In this document: in pieces, positions 13,270 to 22,902 of the stretch
Layout of the letters: every line of letters starts with the position of its first letter
How positions within the stretch are numbered: the first letter of the stretch is position 1
Source: Daphnia pulex
Taxonomy: Eukaryota; Arthropoda; Branchiopoda; Diplostraca; Daphniidae
Assembly: GCF_021134715.1 (NCBI RefSeq)
Contig: NC_060022.1
Coordinates: 5,001-69,000, forward strand
Direction of reading: 5' to 3'
DNA length: 64,000 bases
Notes under the pieces: generated by a model
What the model was told of the DNA's origin: nothing
Databases searched by the model: none
What the model saw: the letters and a program-made list of their open reading frames with translations, nothing else
Program-made: the position numbers and the translations under genes

Positions 13270-13304
13270 CTAGGTGGCTCAAATTAATGTCCACCAGGTG
13301 GCGG
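13270..13304 (+). promoter_or_regulatory. Pair of CTCF-like core motifs (left of FERM pseudogene)
   Basis: CTAGGTGGC at 13270 and CCACCAGGTGGCGG at 13291, same strand, about 24 bp apart. Both fit the YAGRKGGC core bound by CTCF in Drosophila and vertebrates. Binding is inferred only from the motif. Confidence 0.4.
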
Positions 13305-13320
13305 TGTGCCCATTCGTGAG

Positions 13321-14340
13321 TCACCAAATGACCAAAATTCCGCCATTATTTTTTCTTTTTTTGAGACCCGAGACCGCCCGAGACACTGGGAAGACGTCAA
13401 AGAAAGCTAAATGTAATGTGAATTCCGCAATTTTTCATTATGAGACTTGAAAAGGTAATATAAATTTTGATACATTAAGGATACTGAATGTAAAATATTT
13501 GTGTGTGATCTACACAGGTAAATCAGCTTATCATTTTCACTTGCAAATCCACTGATGACGTGTCCTGAAACATGCTCGCTGTTTTGCCGTAATGTCGTCT
13601 GGGGCTACCACCTGTATGGGCTTTAAGTCTCATCCCATGCAGAAATACTACATAACAGAAGTAACAATGTCCAATGTTCCTACAATAAGGCTATACATTC
13701 AGTTCATTGATAGACCCCTGTGCGTTGTGCTGATTGTAGAAGATTCTGATCAGTTAAGTGTGGAAATGTTCTTATTTCCAGTTGTTTGGGTAACCAGTTT
13801 TTTTTTTAATTATTATTTTCAATTGTTTTCTAAAAGTGTATTCTTTTTGTAAAATTTCTAACGTAAAAAAAATGTACTCAAAATCTATTTTCAGAGACGT
13901 ACTGAGGGCAAATGGGTTTCACATCCAGATGAAGTCTGAGCTTCTGTGGTGCTGTCTAACATGTTTGTGTTGTTGTTGCTGCAGCCAGCTGGGTGAATGG
14001 TGTGGTAAGATGCTGCTGCCATTTGGGTGCTGGTGTGGTAGGCTGCTGCGTGCAGTCCAAGGTGTGGTCACTGTGGTGAGCTAATGCATACAGTTTGTTG
14101 TGGTGGTGTTACCCTATAATGTGTCAATAGTCTTGGCCAATATTGCAATGGATATGCCAGGGGTGTAGTCTAAACTTAACAGGGATCGCTTGTTAAGCCA
14201 GAAGAGATGCATTTGAACTCGTTCTTTCGAGTCGAGGGAATTTTCTTTTGTTTTACCACCCGACAAGTTAAATATTTTCATTGCTTTTTTATTCGAACTA
14301 GATTATCTTCGAGTTGCAGTTTGCATCGTTTTCAACCGCC
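13321..14340. other. Intergenic, no supported gene
   Basis: AT-rich, with open frames of at most 86 codons that show no family resemblance. A GGTGTGGTA-type imperfect repeat occurs at about 13995-14075 next to a TGTTGTTGTTGCTGC low-complexity run. No RNA gene recognised. Confidence 0.4.
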
Positions 14341-14368
14341 CAGGCGAATGTATAGTAGCCTAAACATT

Positions 14369-14733
14369 GGAATTCAGCCACGTTATTGCCGCATTTCGCC
14401 TTGTAGAAGATGAAGACAGTTCCGATACAGACACTGGTAAAATTCGTTCTCTTGGGACGAACATTTCTCATTTTATCATTAATTTGACTGTTAATGTCTA
14501 TGTTTTTAATTTACTGGCCCACTCTTTCAGATGTGACGGCCGAGTCCGCCGCAACGGCAGTGATTCGTTGCGACAGTTTATTCCCATTTACCCCGGTATC
14601 TAGAGCAGCGAATGAGGTGAACGAACGAAAATTAATCATTTCATGGGAACAGGAGTTTTTGACCTGTCAATTAATTATATATAAGACAGGCTTATTTAAA
14701 GAGAGTATTTGTTTCATATTGGGATTTCTTTAA
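14369..14733 (+). CDS. Possible two-exon coding fragment, unrecognised
   Basis: An open segment ending at 14436 (acidic, ...EDEDSSDTDTG-like) is followed by a GT donor (GTAAAA at 14437) and a CTCTTTCAG acceptor at 14530. The exons join in phase and continue open to a stop at 14733. I do not recognise the protein. It lies just upstream of the FERM fragment and could be its decayed 5' part, an independent small gene or chance. No start codon is assigned with confidence. Confidence 0.25.
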
Positions 14734-14847
14734 TTTCTGGAAGGAATTTGTGGACGTGTCCATGTAAAGATCTTTTTATATACCTTTTTTAAAGATTTGA
14801 ATGACAGGGTTTGGATTGAAATGAAATGAATTTGAATCAAAATAGTC

Positions 14848-16616
14848 GCACACAATTTGGTGCTTTGCTTCCGGGTCAAGTTCTACCCGCCGGATCCGAT
14901 GCGATTTCAAGAAGCCACTCGCTACCTATTGTACCTGCAGTTGAAACGGGACCTCCAGCACGGGCGACTCTACAGTCCCGGCCCGGGTCACGACTTGGCA
15001 TTTCTCGCTGCTCTCTGCCTTCAGGGTATTTCTTTCTTTTCTTAGTTTAAAACGATATGTACTTTTTTATTTTAAAACATTTTTTTTTGTGATAAAAACA
15101 GAGGAATTGGGTGACTACGATCCTGAACGCCATCTCCCCGGCTACGTCTCTGAAATGAATTTGGTGCTAAACGCCTAAACCAGTCGGAGAAACTGGAAAA
15201 TCAGGTGAAAGAATTCCATTCGGGACGGGTCGGCGCACTGGTCGGCATTTCCGCCTCGCAGGCCGTCAACGCCTTTCTCAAAAAAGCCGCAAGACTCGAC
15301 ACTTATGGCGTCGATCTTCACCCAGTCAGAGTGAAAAACATTTCACATTTTACTATTCATTTTCGCATTTCTAATCCATTCAATGAATATAAACAGGATC
15401 CAAGAGGAGTTCGGCTCTACATCGGGACGAATCACAGCGGAGTGGCCACCTTCTACAACGGACGTCGGACTCGCCACTTTCGCTGGATCGACATCTCCAA
15501 GCTCAACTACGAAGGCAAAATGTTAATCATCCATCTCATCATCATTGAGGTATTCATTCATTATTATTTGCACTTGAAATTTTATCATAACTCATTTCTT
15601 CATTTTCAATTTGGATTCCAAAAGGATGCCAGAACTAAGGTAACATATTATTGATCCATTTCAATTTTAATTCAGGTCTGAAAAATGTCTTAAAATATTT
15701 TCCCTCAATTGGAATAATAAAATAAAACAGAAGAAACACACGGTGGGATTCAAATGCACCACTTCGTCGGCCTGTCGCCATTTGTGGCGCTACTCGGTGG
15801 AACAGCGCATCTTTTTCACGTTCACGTCGTCGGCGGAAATTCCAGCTGTCGTCACGGGCGGCAGTTTTCTTCTCGTGCGGATCCAAAGTTCGTTATTCCG
15901 GTCGGGTGGAACGCGAGCTGGCCCTGGAGGAGGTGGCCCTGCTGGCCGCAGCGGCCGCCGCCTCCATCCAGCAACACCCAGACGGAGGAGGAGGAGGTGG
16001 CCTCTGAGCCAATCCGCGGCGACGACGACGACTACGATGACGACTGTGACGAGGAGGCGACGGACGACTTTTCCTTCGATCGCCACCGTTCCGCCGAACG
16101 CAACACTCCCAATGGATCGAGGCGGAGTAGAAATCACGACGACTCGTTGCCAAGGCAACGCCATCACCCTCACGATCAAGACGGATTGTCTGCTACAACA
16201 CGAAACCACTAAATAAATTTTTAGAAATTCTTTTTTAATTCAATTTTAAAAACTAGTTGGACCGGAAGGACACGATAGTTACGAGGCGTCGTCGTGCGGG
16301 AGCGGAGCCAGTCAGGATGACCGCTCGGATGTGGCCAGTTGGGTGGCGCTGGACCTGCGGGGATTGCCCCGCCACAACCTGCAACACCAACAACAGCTGC
16401 ACCACCCACAACAGCAGCATCAACGGCTACGACACGCTGATGAACGACTCGGATTTCTACGGCTACGCCGGCAGCACGACGGGCAGCACGGCCGCCGATC
16501 CGTCCAACAACAGCTGGTCCCTCCATCCCTCCGACACTCAGGATCCTCATCACTGGAAACGCAGACGCAAAGCTGAAATCAAAATTCGGCTTCAACTTGA
16601 ATGTTATGGATGTTAA
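14848..16616 (+). pseudogene. Decayed FERM-domain protein gene (FRMD / EPB41L4-like)
   Basis: Several exons encode an unmistakable FERM (band 4.1) domain, the module that ties membrane proteins to the cortical cytoskeleton. Visible blocks: RVKFYPPDP and [17 protein letters not shown] (14870-15026), ELGDYDPERHLPGYVSE (15104-15160), LDTYGVDLHPV (15290-15330), LYIGTNHSGV and KLNYEGKM (15396-15549), KKHTVGFKC and CRHLWRYSVEQRIFF (15730-15830). Introns of about 65-90 nt with GT/AG ends separate them. Breaks: an 8-bp insertion/partial duplication near 15173-15180 puts a stop after MNLVLNA; an extra T in the T-run near 15864 shifts frame before RYSGRVEREL; a stop follows at about 16004; the Gln/His-rich 3' exon (16257-16616) switches frame again. 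No N-terminal FERM F1 lobe was found. It is likely a truncated subtelomeric copy, although consensus errors could mimic some lesions. Confidence 0.7.
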
Positions 16617-16769
16617 GGTAATTATTTTCGAAAAGCTGGATAATTTTTATTTACATTAAACTTGCCTTCCAACATTTTATTCAACGCCTCGTGGATACAA
16701 TAATAGAAAAAACTTAACTGGTGCAATTTAATGACGAAATTTAGGGAAAAAACGGAGAGTTGATCGTCG

Positions 16770-16804
16770 CCAGATGGCGTTGAAAATATATCCACCAGGT
16801 GGCC
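16770..16804 (+). promoter_or_regulatory. Pair of CTCF-like core motifs (right of FERM pseudogene)
   Basis: CCAGATGGCG at 16770 and CCACCAGGTGGCC at 16792, same strand and with nearly the same spacing as the pair at 13270-13304. The two pairs bracket the FERM fragment. Confidence 0.4.
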
Positions 16805-17271
16805 TTCTTGAATTCAATGCTGTCATTTGATTTCCGAGACGTTGAATTTGCAACGACAGTTAGAGACTTGTGTATATAATGACGTTCGTTTTCTGCAAAG
16901 GACGAATGTGCTCTGTGTTAAGGTACTCTTCTTTCTGTTTAAGGTTACATTTCTCGATCGTGACATAGTTAATCCTTGATGCATATAGGTGAAATCCTGC
17001 CTACTGTTTCGAGAACATCAAGTTGAGCCATCATTACGTGGTCACATACCCATTGGGATCTAAGACGCTTACTACCAGAATACTCCACTACCATTATTCC
17101 TTTCAGGTCTCTATTCTTCACTAAGCTCTCCAGTTTTGGTTATTAGATTTACTCAGATAATTCATCTTAACTTATCGTTTTGAGAAATTTAAGCACTCAC
17201 TTTTCTATTCAATACTTAACATTTTACTGATTATATATACATGTCAATGCATTACATTTCTTTCATGTCTT

Positions 17272-17580
17272 AGGTTCTGTCAGCCAGGTCAATTTGAAGC
17301 TGTTTTTGTCCAATGCAGAATATTTCGACTTGCTGCATGCCAACTGCATAAATTGGGAAGTGACCTTTCTTGCATGGTTATTGTTTTAGGAGAAATTTAG
17401 TCACTTACTGTCCTCGAATCAACAATGATAATTTTACAGACAATGCAATAACATTTATTTTTTATTTCAGGGTCTGTCATCCAGGTTAATTCACAGCTGT
17501 TTCTGTCCAACGTAGAACATTTCGGCTGACCTTGCTGCTTTCTAACTGCATTAATTGGGAAGCTACCTTTCTTGCACATT
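17272..17580 (+). repeat. Diverged direct duplication of about 110 bp
   Basis: 17272-17380 and 17468-17580 are two copies of one segment, both beginning GGTTCTGTCAGCCAGGT / GGGTCTGTCATCCAGGT and ending ...TTGGGAAG[TC]... CCTTTCTTGCA. Each is preceded by a pyrimidine-rich tract ending in a splice-acceptor-like AG (TTAG, TTCAG), so they might be duplicated exons of a non-coding RNA. No long open frame runs through either copy. Confidence 0.6.
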
Positions 17581-18889
17581 TACAAAAGTTTGTTGTTTTA
17601 TTGCTTCATATCTGATTTGTTTCATAGGTTTTGTTTAGGCACGACTGATATTGTCAATGATGCTGCCAGTCTAATGCTGTTGCCTGCCTGTTTTAAGGAA
17701 TACTGGATCAAAATCGAATTTTCGACGGTCGTTTTTCTATTTTTTTTGTTTTTGTTTACGTTGTGAGTGGGTTCTTTATTTGTTACTAAGTGTGTGGTTT
17801 TGAGTTCAGAAAGCTGCTTGTTTTGTTTGTTTGTTGTTTTTTTTTATTATTTAGCTTTTTTTTTGCGTCGCGCCAGAATTTACTTTGTCTTAGGTCTATA
17901 TGGAATGGTAAGTGGTAATGATAGTGGGAGAGGGGTGTTTACATATGCTGTCACGTTCCGGGGGCGTTTAGACCAGATACAAGGATTAAGACAAATAGAT
18001 AGGTAAGTACAAATCACCGCAAAGAAAAAGGAATTAATTTTAAAGAGACCCTAACATCACAAGAAGTAACCAAAAATTCGTCTTAGCCGAGTCCTAAGGT
18101 AAACACAGTCCGTCTAGTCAGACGTTGAAACGTTAGTCTCTCCAAATACTATTTATCCGTCGATGGTACGAATTTCAATTATCCATCATTCAGTTTTTAT
18201 TTCATAACTCGATATTTTATGTGCAGAATAATGGAAAAATGGGGAGGAAGGGATTGAAAGTGGCGGCCATTTTGAAATTCATTTTCTCTCCACCACAACC
18301 CGGAGATTTACATAAAAACTAGTCAAAACTGAAGACGAGTGAATTTTTTTTTCATGTTAACTAATTCAGACTCATTATTATACAAGTCATATTTTTATTG
18401 TTAATTCTATAGAAAATGGGGAAGAGACCACATTTAATCTGTAACTACTTTCTCCAAAACGTTCGTTTAAATTACAGACAGGACAGGATTGGTACCTTTG
18501 ATCCAAATCGTATTGATTCTTATGGATCAATAGAATAACTGGCGATCGAAATTGATGGACGGCTGCCGAGATTTGGGTATGATTTGACTTGGCCAGAACT
18601 GTATGTCAACGTGTCGTCAGGAGACACAGCACAAAAATGACTGGCAACTTCATGTCTTCCATAAGCTTTCTTTTCTATCTACAAATTAATTCCCATTTAG
18701 ATACAGCTGATGGGTGCCAAGGAGACTATTTATCCATGAAGGACATCATGGATGGTTGCTGGGACTTTTAATTACCGAAAATTGCACCTTCCGCTGACCA
18801 CTTTTCCCAGTCATGTAATAGACGAACTTTCTTCACTTTGGTTGTTTTGACCGACTCGATTTTGTGGCTGGAAAAAAGGCTAAACCCAT
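17581..18889. other. Intergenic, no supported gene
   Basis: AT-rich sequence with open frames of at most 79 codons, low complexity in translation and no family resemblance. No RNA gene or clear repeat recognised. It ends at the right boundary of the DIRS element. Confidence 0.4.
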
Positions 18890-19082
18890 AATTTGTAAAT
18901 TGTTCGAGCGAGCTTTAGCTCGCGATGAGCAATTTGGATTGTTGGGGGAATGGAGTGAAGACATTGACTGTGTGCGACCTCTATATTTCAGCTGCTTCTC
19001 AGCAAACAAAAGAACAACAAAAACGGGGGATAGGTGAGAGATGGCGCTCAGGTGGGCGGACCTTTCCCTTAGACACATCAGA
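18890..19082 (+). repeat. DIRS right inverted terminal repeat
   Basis: The inner 120 bp (from GACATTGACTGTGTGCGACC at 18960) is the reverse complement of the left ITR. The outer 70 bp (18890-18959, with the palindrome GAGCTTTAGCTC-like core) is unique to this end and reappears reversed in the ICR. It contains AGATGGCGC at about 19040, a CTCF-like core. Confidence 0.9.
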
Positions 19083-19363
19083 ATTGGAAGCAAAAACAAA
19101 CTGTGGATCTGGCTTAACGGAAAATGTGTAAGGTGATCCATGGTTCAAATGGCCTATTTGTTGTTGTTGTTCTGATCGCCTTTATTGGCGGGATTGGGTG
19201 AGCCACGGTCGAAATTGGATCTGCGGCTATCATTGTTGTATCTAGCAAAAAGATAGAAGGAAAGAGGAATTAGTGGGCCGTCAATAATCGGATGCTGCAC
19301 CTAATTCAAGTTAAATAACATAATGATAACGGGAATGAAGTGGGCGGGATGGGTGGTTAGAAG

Positions 19364-19475
19364 ACAGTCAATGTCTTCACTCCATTCCCCCAACAATCCA
19401 AATTGCTCATCGCGAGCTAAAGCTCGCTCGAACAATTTACAAATTGTCGGTAAATTCGTTCGACATTGACTGTGT
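19364..19475 (+). repeat. DIRS internal complementary region (ICR)
   Basis: 19364-19445 is the reverse complement of the right outer end; 19443-19475 equals the left outer end in minus-strand sense; the two are fused at ATT (19443-19445). This is the splint that lets DIRS elements template both termini from a circular intermediate. Its perfect preservation indicates recent activity or recent loss of activity. Confidence 0.9.
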
Positions 19476-19704
19476 CTTTAAAGCAAGATATAATCAGATA
19501 TAATAAGATATAAGATAAGACCCCCTGATGGTCGACAGTTACCAACGCCTGAAAATTGGAGCTCGTGGGAGCCCTGCTGGACTGTGTAACATGGATGCGC
19601 CACCAAATCGGCATTTCGTCTAAAAAAGGCGTCAATACTCTTTCATACGAATAGTTGTCGGAGGGTTCCTTCCCACCGTGCTGCAGCTCTTGCTGGAACG
19701 AAAA

Positions 19705-19896
19705 TTAACAAGGAAAAGCTAATACCTCCTTGACGCCAGACAACAGAGAGTTGTGGTTCCGTTGCTTACACCAACTGCTCCAAGCGACCTCAGCGGACTG
19801 GTATGCAGGGTGCGTATTCGATCGAATTGCTCCCAGTATGAGCTCGATAATTTCCTTCGGAAAGGTTCGTTCTTCCAGACAACTCCGGAGAACCAC
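19705..19896 (-). pseudogene. DIRS tyrosine recombinase N-terminal remnant
   Basis: About 60 codons containing RTFPKEIIELILGAIRSNTH followed by AYQSAEVAWSSWCKQRN. This is the SAM-like core-binding domain pattern of DIRS tyrosine recombinases (helix, then a T..Y...W..W.C motif). The downstream catalytic domain with its R...HxxR...Y residues was not found before the ICR at 19475, so it is deleted or eroded. Confidence 0.65.
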
Positions 19897-20073
19897 CGAG
19901 CGATAAAACAGATGGATTCGTTCCTGTCAATGGATGACCCTCCCCCAACGGGGAGATCAGCCTACTTGGATGGGAAGAGAAGGAGCGGAATTTCCGTTGC
20001 TAGCTCTATCAGGGACGAGAGGTCAGTGGTGTTGCTAGGGCAATCTCGGCTAGTTTCCTAGTCCTTATTCGTT

Positions 20074-20422
20074 TCATACTGCCCCCCTCCCTTCTTTAAA
20101 AAGGATGCATCCGACGCCCTGGACAAATCCGTCGTCGGGAAAAATGAGCGGACGGCCAGATGTAAAATCTGCCTTTGAAACCACCCAAGAAGGACTTCTA
20201 CGAGCCTCTTGTAAACGTGCCGAAAGCGTAAATTGCTCTCTTGACCTGATCAGATGATCATCCGGTTTGGAATCTAAGGGGATCCGAAGAGCACGGAAGT
20301 GTGCTGGGGCACTGCTATACCCGTGCGCCAAGATTAAAATCTCATCCCAATAAAGTTCGAGGCGAAGGTCGTTCTTCCGCAGGAAGGTTACCACTCCCCT
20401 TACTAGTCTGGTGAACGCCCAT
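20074..20422 (-). pseudogene. DIRS reverse transcriptase remnant
   Basis: A frame reading AFTRLVRGVVTFLRKNDLRL then ELYWDEILIL matches the DIRS/LTR-type RT stretch leading into the catalytic YxDD box. Here the box is YWDE, so the second Asp is replaced by Glu. A stop precedes AFTRL and the thumb/RNase H regions are not recognisable. The fragment cannot encode a working polymerase. Confidence 0.65.
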
Positions 20423-20686
20423 CACATTGAGTTTAAAACGAAGGAGGGGGGGCACGAATTCGAAGAAAACGCCCCCATTTAAACTGAAGGAATTTCAAAA
20501 GGCCTTCAAAAATAGGAAAAAATTTGAGACCGACAAGTATGAGTCAATCAAGTTCAACTTGGTGAGCCAACCCGCTCCCAAATAATTGGACGGGATCACA
20601 AATAGAATTTAGTTGTAGATATGGGGCCACCGTTGACAAATTCCACCGATCGAAAGCCGGTCTTGACAATTTAACATAAAAACGCG

Positions 20687-21478
20687 CTATGCGTCCAAGA
20701 GAAAAAACCCATAAAAGGAAAGGAGACTAGATTGGACATACCGAGATCCTTTAAAATTGGAATAGCGACCGCCTGAAGATGAAGGGGGGTGGCTGAAATC
20801 GCGATTCGATTGGCGTTGATCATGACCACCTTTAGATCCGGGCGCGCGAGGGGCTCCCGCGTTTTCGAGAGCGTTCAGAGTTTTCACTTGCTCGACCAGG
20901 GCCTGGGTGAACTTCGGACCGAAGAGGTGTTCTCCACCCGTTGGCAGGACAGCTTTGTCGTCTAGCAGTCCAATATTCTGCGGGTAGATTTGGGCCAGAA
21001 TGTTGCGGCGTCGCGCGTTCGTGATGTCGTGGTACACCACCGCCCAGAGCTTCAGAGCTGTTTTGACCGCCTTGGCGTCGGCTCGGGATTTCTTCTTTTT
21101 CTTGAGCCGACTTGCTAGAAACATGATGGGCTTGACTAAGTCAAGGATCTTGAAGGTTTGGTTCCTGTAGATTTTCTCGATTGGGTCGATGTTGACCTTG
21201 GCTGCCGAAGATGACTTAACTGCCTTCAGCCGGATGTAGAATGCATCATCTAGATTGGGGTTGATCAGCAGGTCGGCGTTCTTCTTTAGTTTGGGTCTAA
21301 AGGCCTCTCTAGCACTTTTCGCTCGAGTGTCATCTAAACCCGATACGACCCAGTCGGCCAAACTAGCTGACTTTTCACTTGAGAGACGAAATTTCTTTAC
21401 GCCTCCTCTTCTTGATGAGTCGGAGCCTGAACTACTAGAATTTGAGCTAGAATCGCTTGACTGTTCGGGATCCGACAT
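20687..21478 (-). CDS. DIRS Gag-like protein
   Basis: 263 codons, the first ORF of the element, starting 30 bp inside the left ITR. The N-terminus (residues 1-20) is a Ser/Asp-rich acidic stretch, followed by a basic conserved middle with a KKKKK cluster around residue 125. The C-terminal tail is Gly/Ser/Arg-rich (about 215-245), as in nucleic-acid binding Gag tails. No zinc knuckle is visible, as is usual for DIRS Gag. The frame is intact, but the C-terminal 15 residues are hydrophobic and may be a read-out into deleted sequence. Identification rests on position within the element and composition, not on a diagnostic motif. Confidence 0.7.
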   Translation of the reverse strand: MSDPEQSSDSSSNSSSSGSDSSRRGGVKKFRLSSEKSASLADWVVSGLDDTRAKSAREAFRPKLKKNADLLINPNLDDAFYIRLKAVKSSSAAKVNIDPIEKIYRNQTFKILDLVKPIMFLASRLKKKKKSRADAKAVKTALKLWAVVYHDITNARRRNILAQIYPQNIGLLDDKAVLPTGGEHLFGPKFTQALVEQVKTLNALENAGAPRAPGSKGGHDQRQSNRDFSHPPSSSGGRYSNFKGSRYVQSSLLSFYGFFLLDA

Positions 21479-21507
21479 GATGTTTGCACAACGAGAGCGA
21501 AAAGAGA

Positions 21508-21649
21508 TCTGATGTGTCTAAGGGAAAGGTCCGCCCACCTGAGCGCCATCTCTCACCTATCCCCCGTTTTTGTTGTTCTTTTGTTTGCTGAGAAGCAGCT
21601 GAAATATAGAGGTCGCACACAGTCAATGTCGAACGAATTTACCGACAAT
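21508..21649 (-). repeat. DIRS left inverted terminal repeat
   Basis: Reverse complement of the inner part of the right ITR, plus a 20-bp outer end (ATTGTCGGTAAATTCGTTC on the minus strand) that reappears in the ICR. The gag-like start codon lies 30 bp inside. Carries the same CTCF-like AGATGGCGC, on the minus strand here. Confidence 0.9.
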
Positions 21650-21738
21650 GAGAAGAAGAAGCAAATGTTTGTCGTGTGATTCTTCTTCCTACAGCCATAA
21701 TAGTACTTCCGGTTACGAGGCGTGGCACCTTGTGCAAG

Positions 21739-21746
21739 TTTAAATA
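21739..21746 (+). promoter_or_regulatory. TATA-like box of the Tyr-rich peptide gene
   Basis: TTTAAATA, 88 bp upstream of the start codon at 21834 and 90 bp from the DIRS left end. An arthropod-type start region (ACAGTCC at 21760) lies just downstream. Confidence 0.45.
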
Positions 21747-21833
21747 GTCGAGCTATAGACAGTCCAGCAGCAACAGTTCCTCAACTGACCAGCAGCTTTG
21801 CCAATAAGCTCCTCCACTTGTAAGCGATAGAAA

Positions 21834-22228
21834 ATGAAATTCGTGGTGAGTCCAATTTAATTCTCGATTATTTTAAAAACAAATTTAAAGTTAACTATTT
21901 CTGTTCACCTATTCAGATTGTGTAGGTTTGTTTAATGGCTGTGGCCGCTGCCGTTGACGAGAATAAACCGGATGATGCGGATCTCAACACCAACATCGAA
22001 GATCCAGCCGATCTGGACGTCGATGACTGGCACAGTCGCCGTTACTTTGGCCACTATTACAATCCCTACGGCTACTACAACCCCTACAGATACGGCAAAC
22101 ACTGGCGTGGTCGACGATCCGCCGCTGAAGACATCCAGCAGCCGGAAGCGGAAGCTAATCCCGTCGTCGACCAAGACGCTAACGAGAACCAAGACGCACC
22201 TCCCATTGTTGACCTAACTGGAATTTGA
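21834..22228 (+). CDS. Secreted Tyr-rich peptide precursor (unrecognised family)
   Basis: Two exons, 21834-21845 and 21926-22228, 104 residues. The first possible acceptor (21916) would give an in-frame TAG; the acceptor TGTGTAG at 21925 keeps the frame and yields a short signal peptide, MKFVVCLMAVAAA. After it come an acidic segment ending in HSRR, a 23-residue aromatic, basic block (YFGHYYNPYGYYNPYRYG then KHWRG), a second RR, and an acidic tail to residue 104. Acidic-basic-acidic layout with dibasic sites is the plan of neuropeptide and antimicrobial prohormones; the Gly before RR could donate a C-terminal amide. A cuticle or extracellular-matrix protein rich in Tyr-Gly is the main alternative. 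It has its own TATA box and poly(A) signal and is probably expressed. Confidence 0.75.
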
Positions 22229-22337
22229 AATTTCACTTGGCAATTCCGTCAAAATATTACGCTTCAAAATGTTGTTTTAACTCTGGAAACTGGATCTGCT
22301 AAAGGTGTTTTGTCATATTGCCTTTGGATTTTCTTTT

Positions 22338-22343
22338 AATAAA
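22338..22343 (+). terminator. Poly(A) signal AATAAA of the peptide gene
   Basis: AATAAA 110 bp after the stop codon at 22228, followed within 40 bp by a T/GT-rich stretch. Confidence 0.6.
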
Positions 22344-22902
22344 CTTCTTTCAGAAATAATTTCTTTGATATTCGAAATGAAATCATTTAAATCGTATTAA
22401 ATTGTGTGTCTCAGGAAAAGGTATAGAATTTAGAGAGCTCATTAACAGCATCATTTACTGTGGCCCAAAGGGATTTAAATTGACTTAAGGCTATAGAATT
22501 AATTAGATTTGGCATTTCAGATTTAGCATGTTAAAGGATTATGTTCAAAACAGATATCTAATCAAAAAAAATCTTATAAAAGTTAGTCTCAGATATAAAC
22601 TTACCGATCGTAATGCAACTGTTCACACAGACCGACAATTAATCGCCAACGTTCACATGCTGTTGCATCACGTCACTTTTTAAAAGGCCATCGGGCATCT
22701 AAAACAGCCACTGGGCAATTCCACACTTGTTGAAGAGGGGCGTTAAGAAGCATGTGAGAAGGAAACAAGTTCATGACCATTTAACTTTCAAGACCCCCCG
22801 TTTGACCTTGATCGATCAGCTGGTCTGACCTTACATGACCGTCGAGTCGTTGTGTGGAAGACCTCATTCGCTCTTGTTCTTTCGTTGGCTCAACACCTCG
22901 CC
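22344..22902. other. Intergenic, 5' flank of the BICC-like gene
   Basis: AT-rich, no ORF or RNA gene recognised. GC content rises in the last 120 bp before the start codon at 22903, as expected for a promoter and 5' UTR. Confidence 0.4.

Larger units (their letters stand above)
12743..13320. other. AT-rich transition with short dispersed repeats
   Basis: No coding signal. The stretch holds five good copies of GGAGTTCTATTGTCGG-like sequence (about 12971, 13013, 13088, 13130, 13151) and a degenerate one near 13206. It also has two CTCF-like cores, CTAGGTGGC at 13270 and CCACCAGGTGGCGG at 13291. Confidence 0.6.
18890..21649 (-). mobile_element. DIRS-type (tyrosine recombinase) retrotransposon, internally deleted
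   Basis: A 2,760-bp element on the minus strand with the hallmark DIRS layout: left ITR (21508-21649), gag-like ORF, reverse transcriptase remnant, tyrosine-recombinase N-terminal remnant, internal complementary region (19364-19475) and right ITR (18890-19082). DIRS elements replicate through a circle and integrate by a tyrosine recombinase, so they leave no target duplication. Here both ends and the ICR junction share the trinucleotide ATT/AAT, as expected for a recombinase crossover. It is about half the usual 5-6 kb: most of the RT-RNase H-methylase region and the recombinase catalytic domain are gone. The termini remain intact, so it could be a non-autonomous copy. Confidence 0.88.

Noticed and set aside
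15743-16216. Long overlapping ORFs on both strands (139-157 codons)
   Set aside because: GC-rich shadows and frame-shifted readings of the FERM pseudogene exons; none keeps the domain through.
21911-21940. Premature TAG in the signal peptide of the Tyr-rich peptide gene
   Set aside because: Using the acceptor at 21925 instead of 21916 removes the stop and gives a proper signal peptide.
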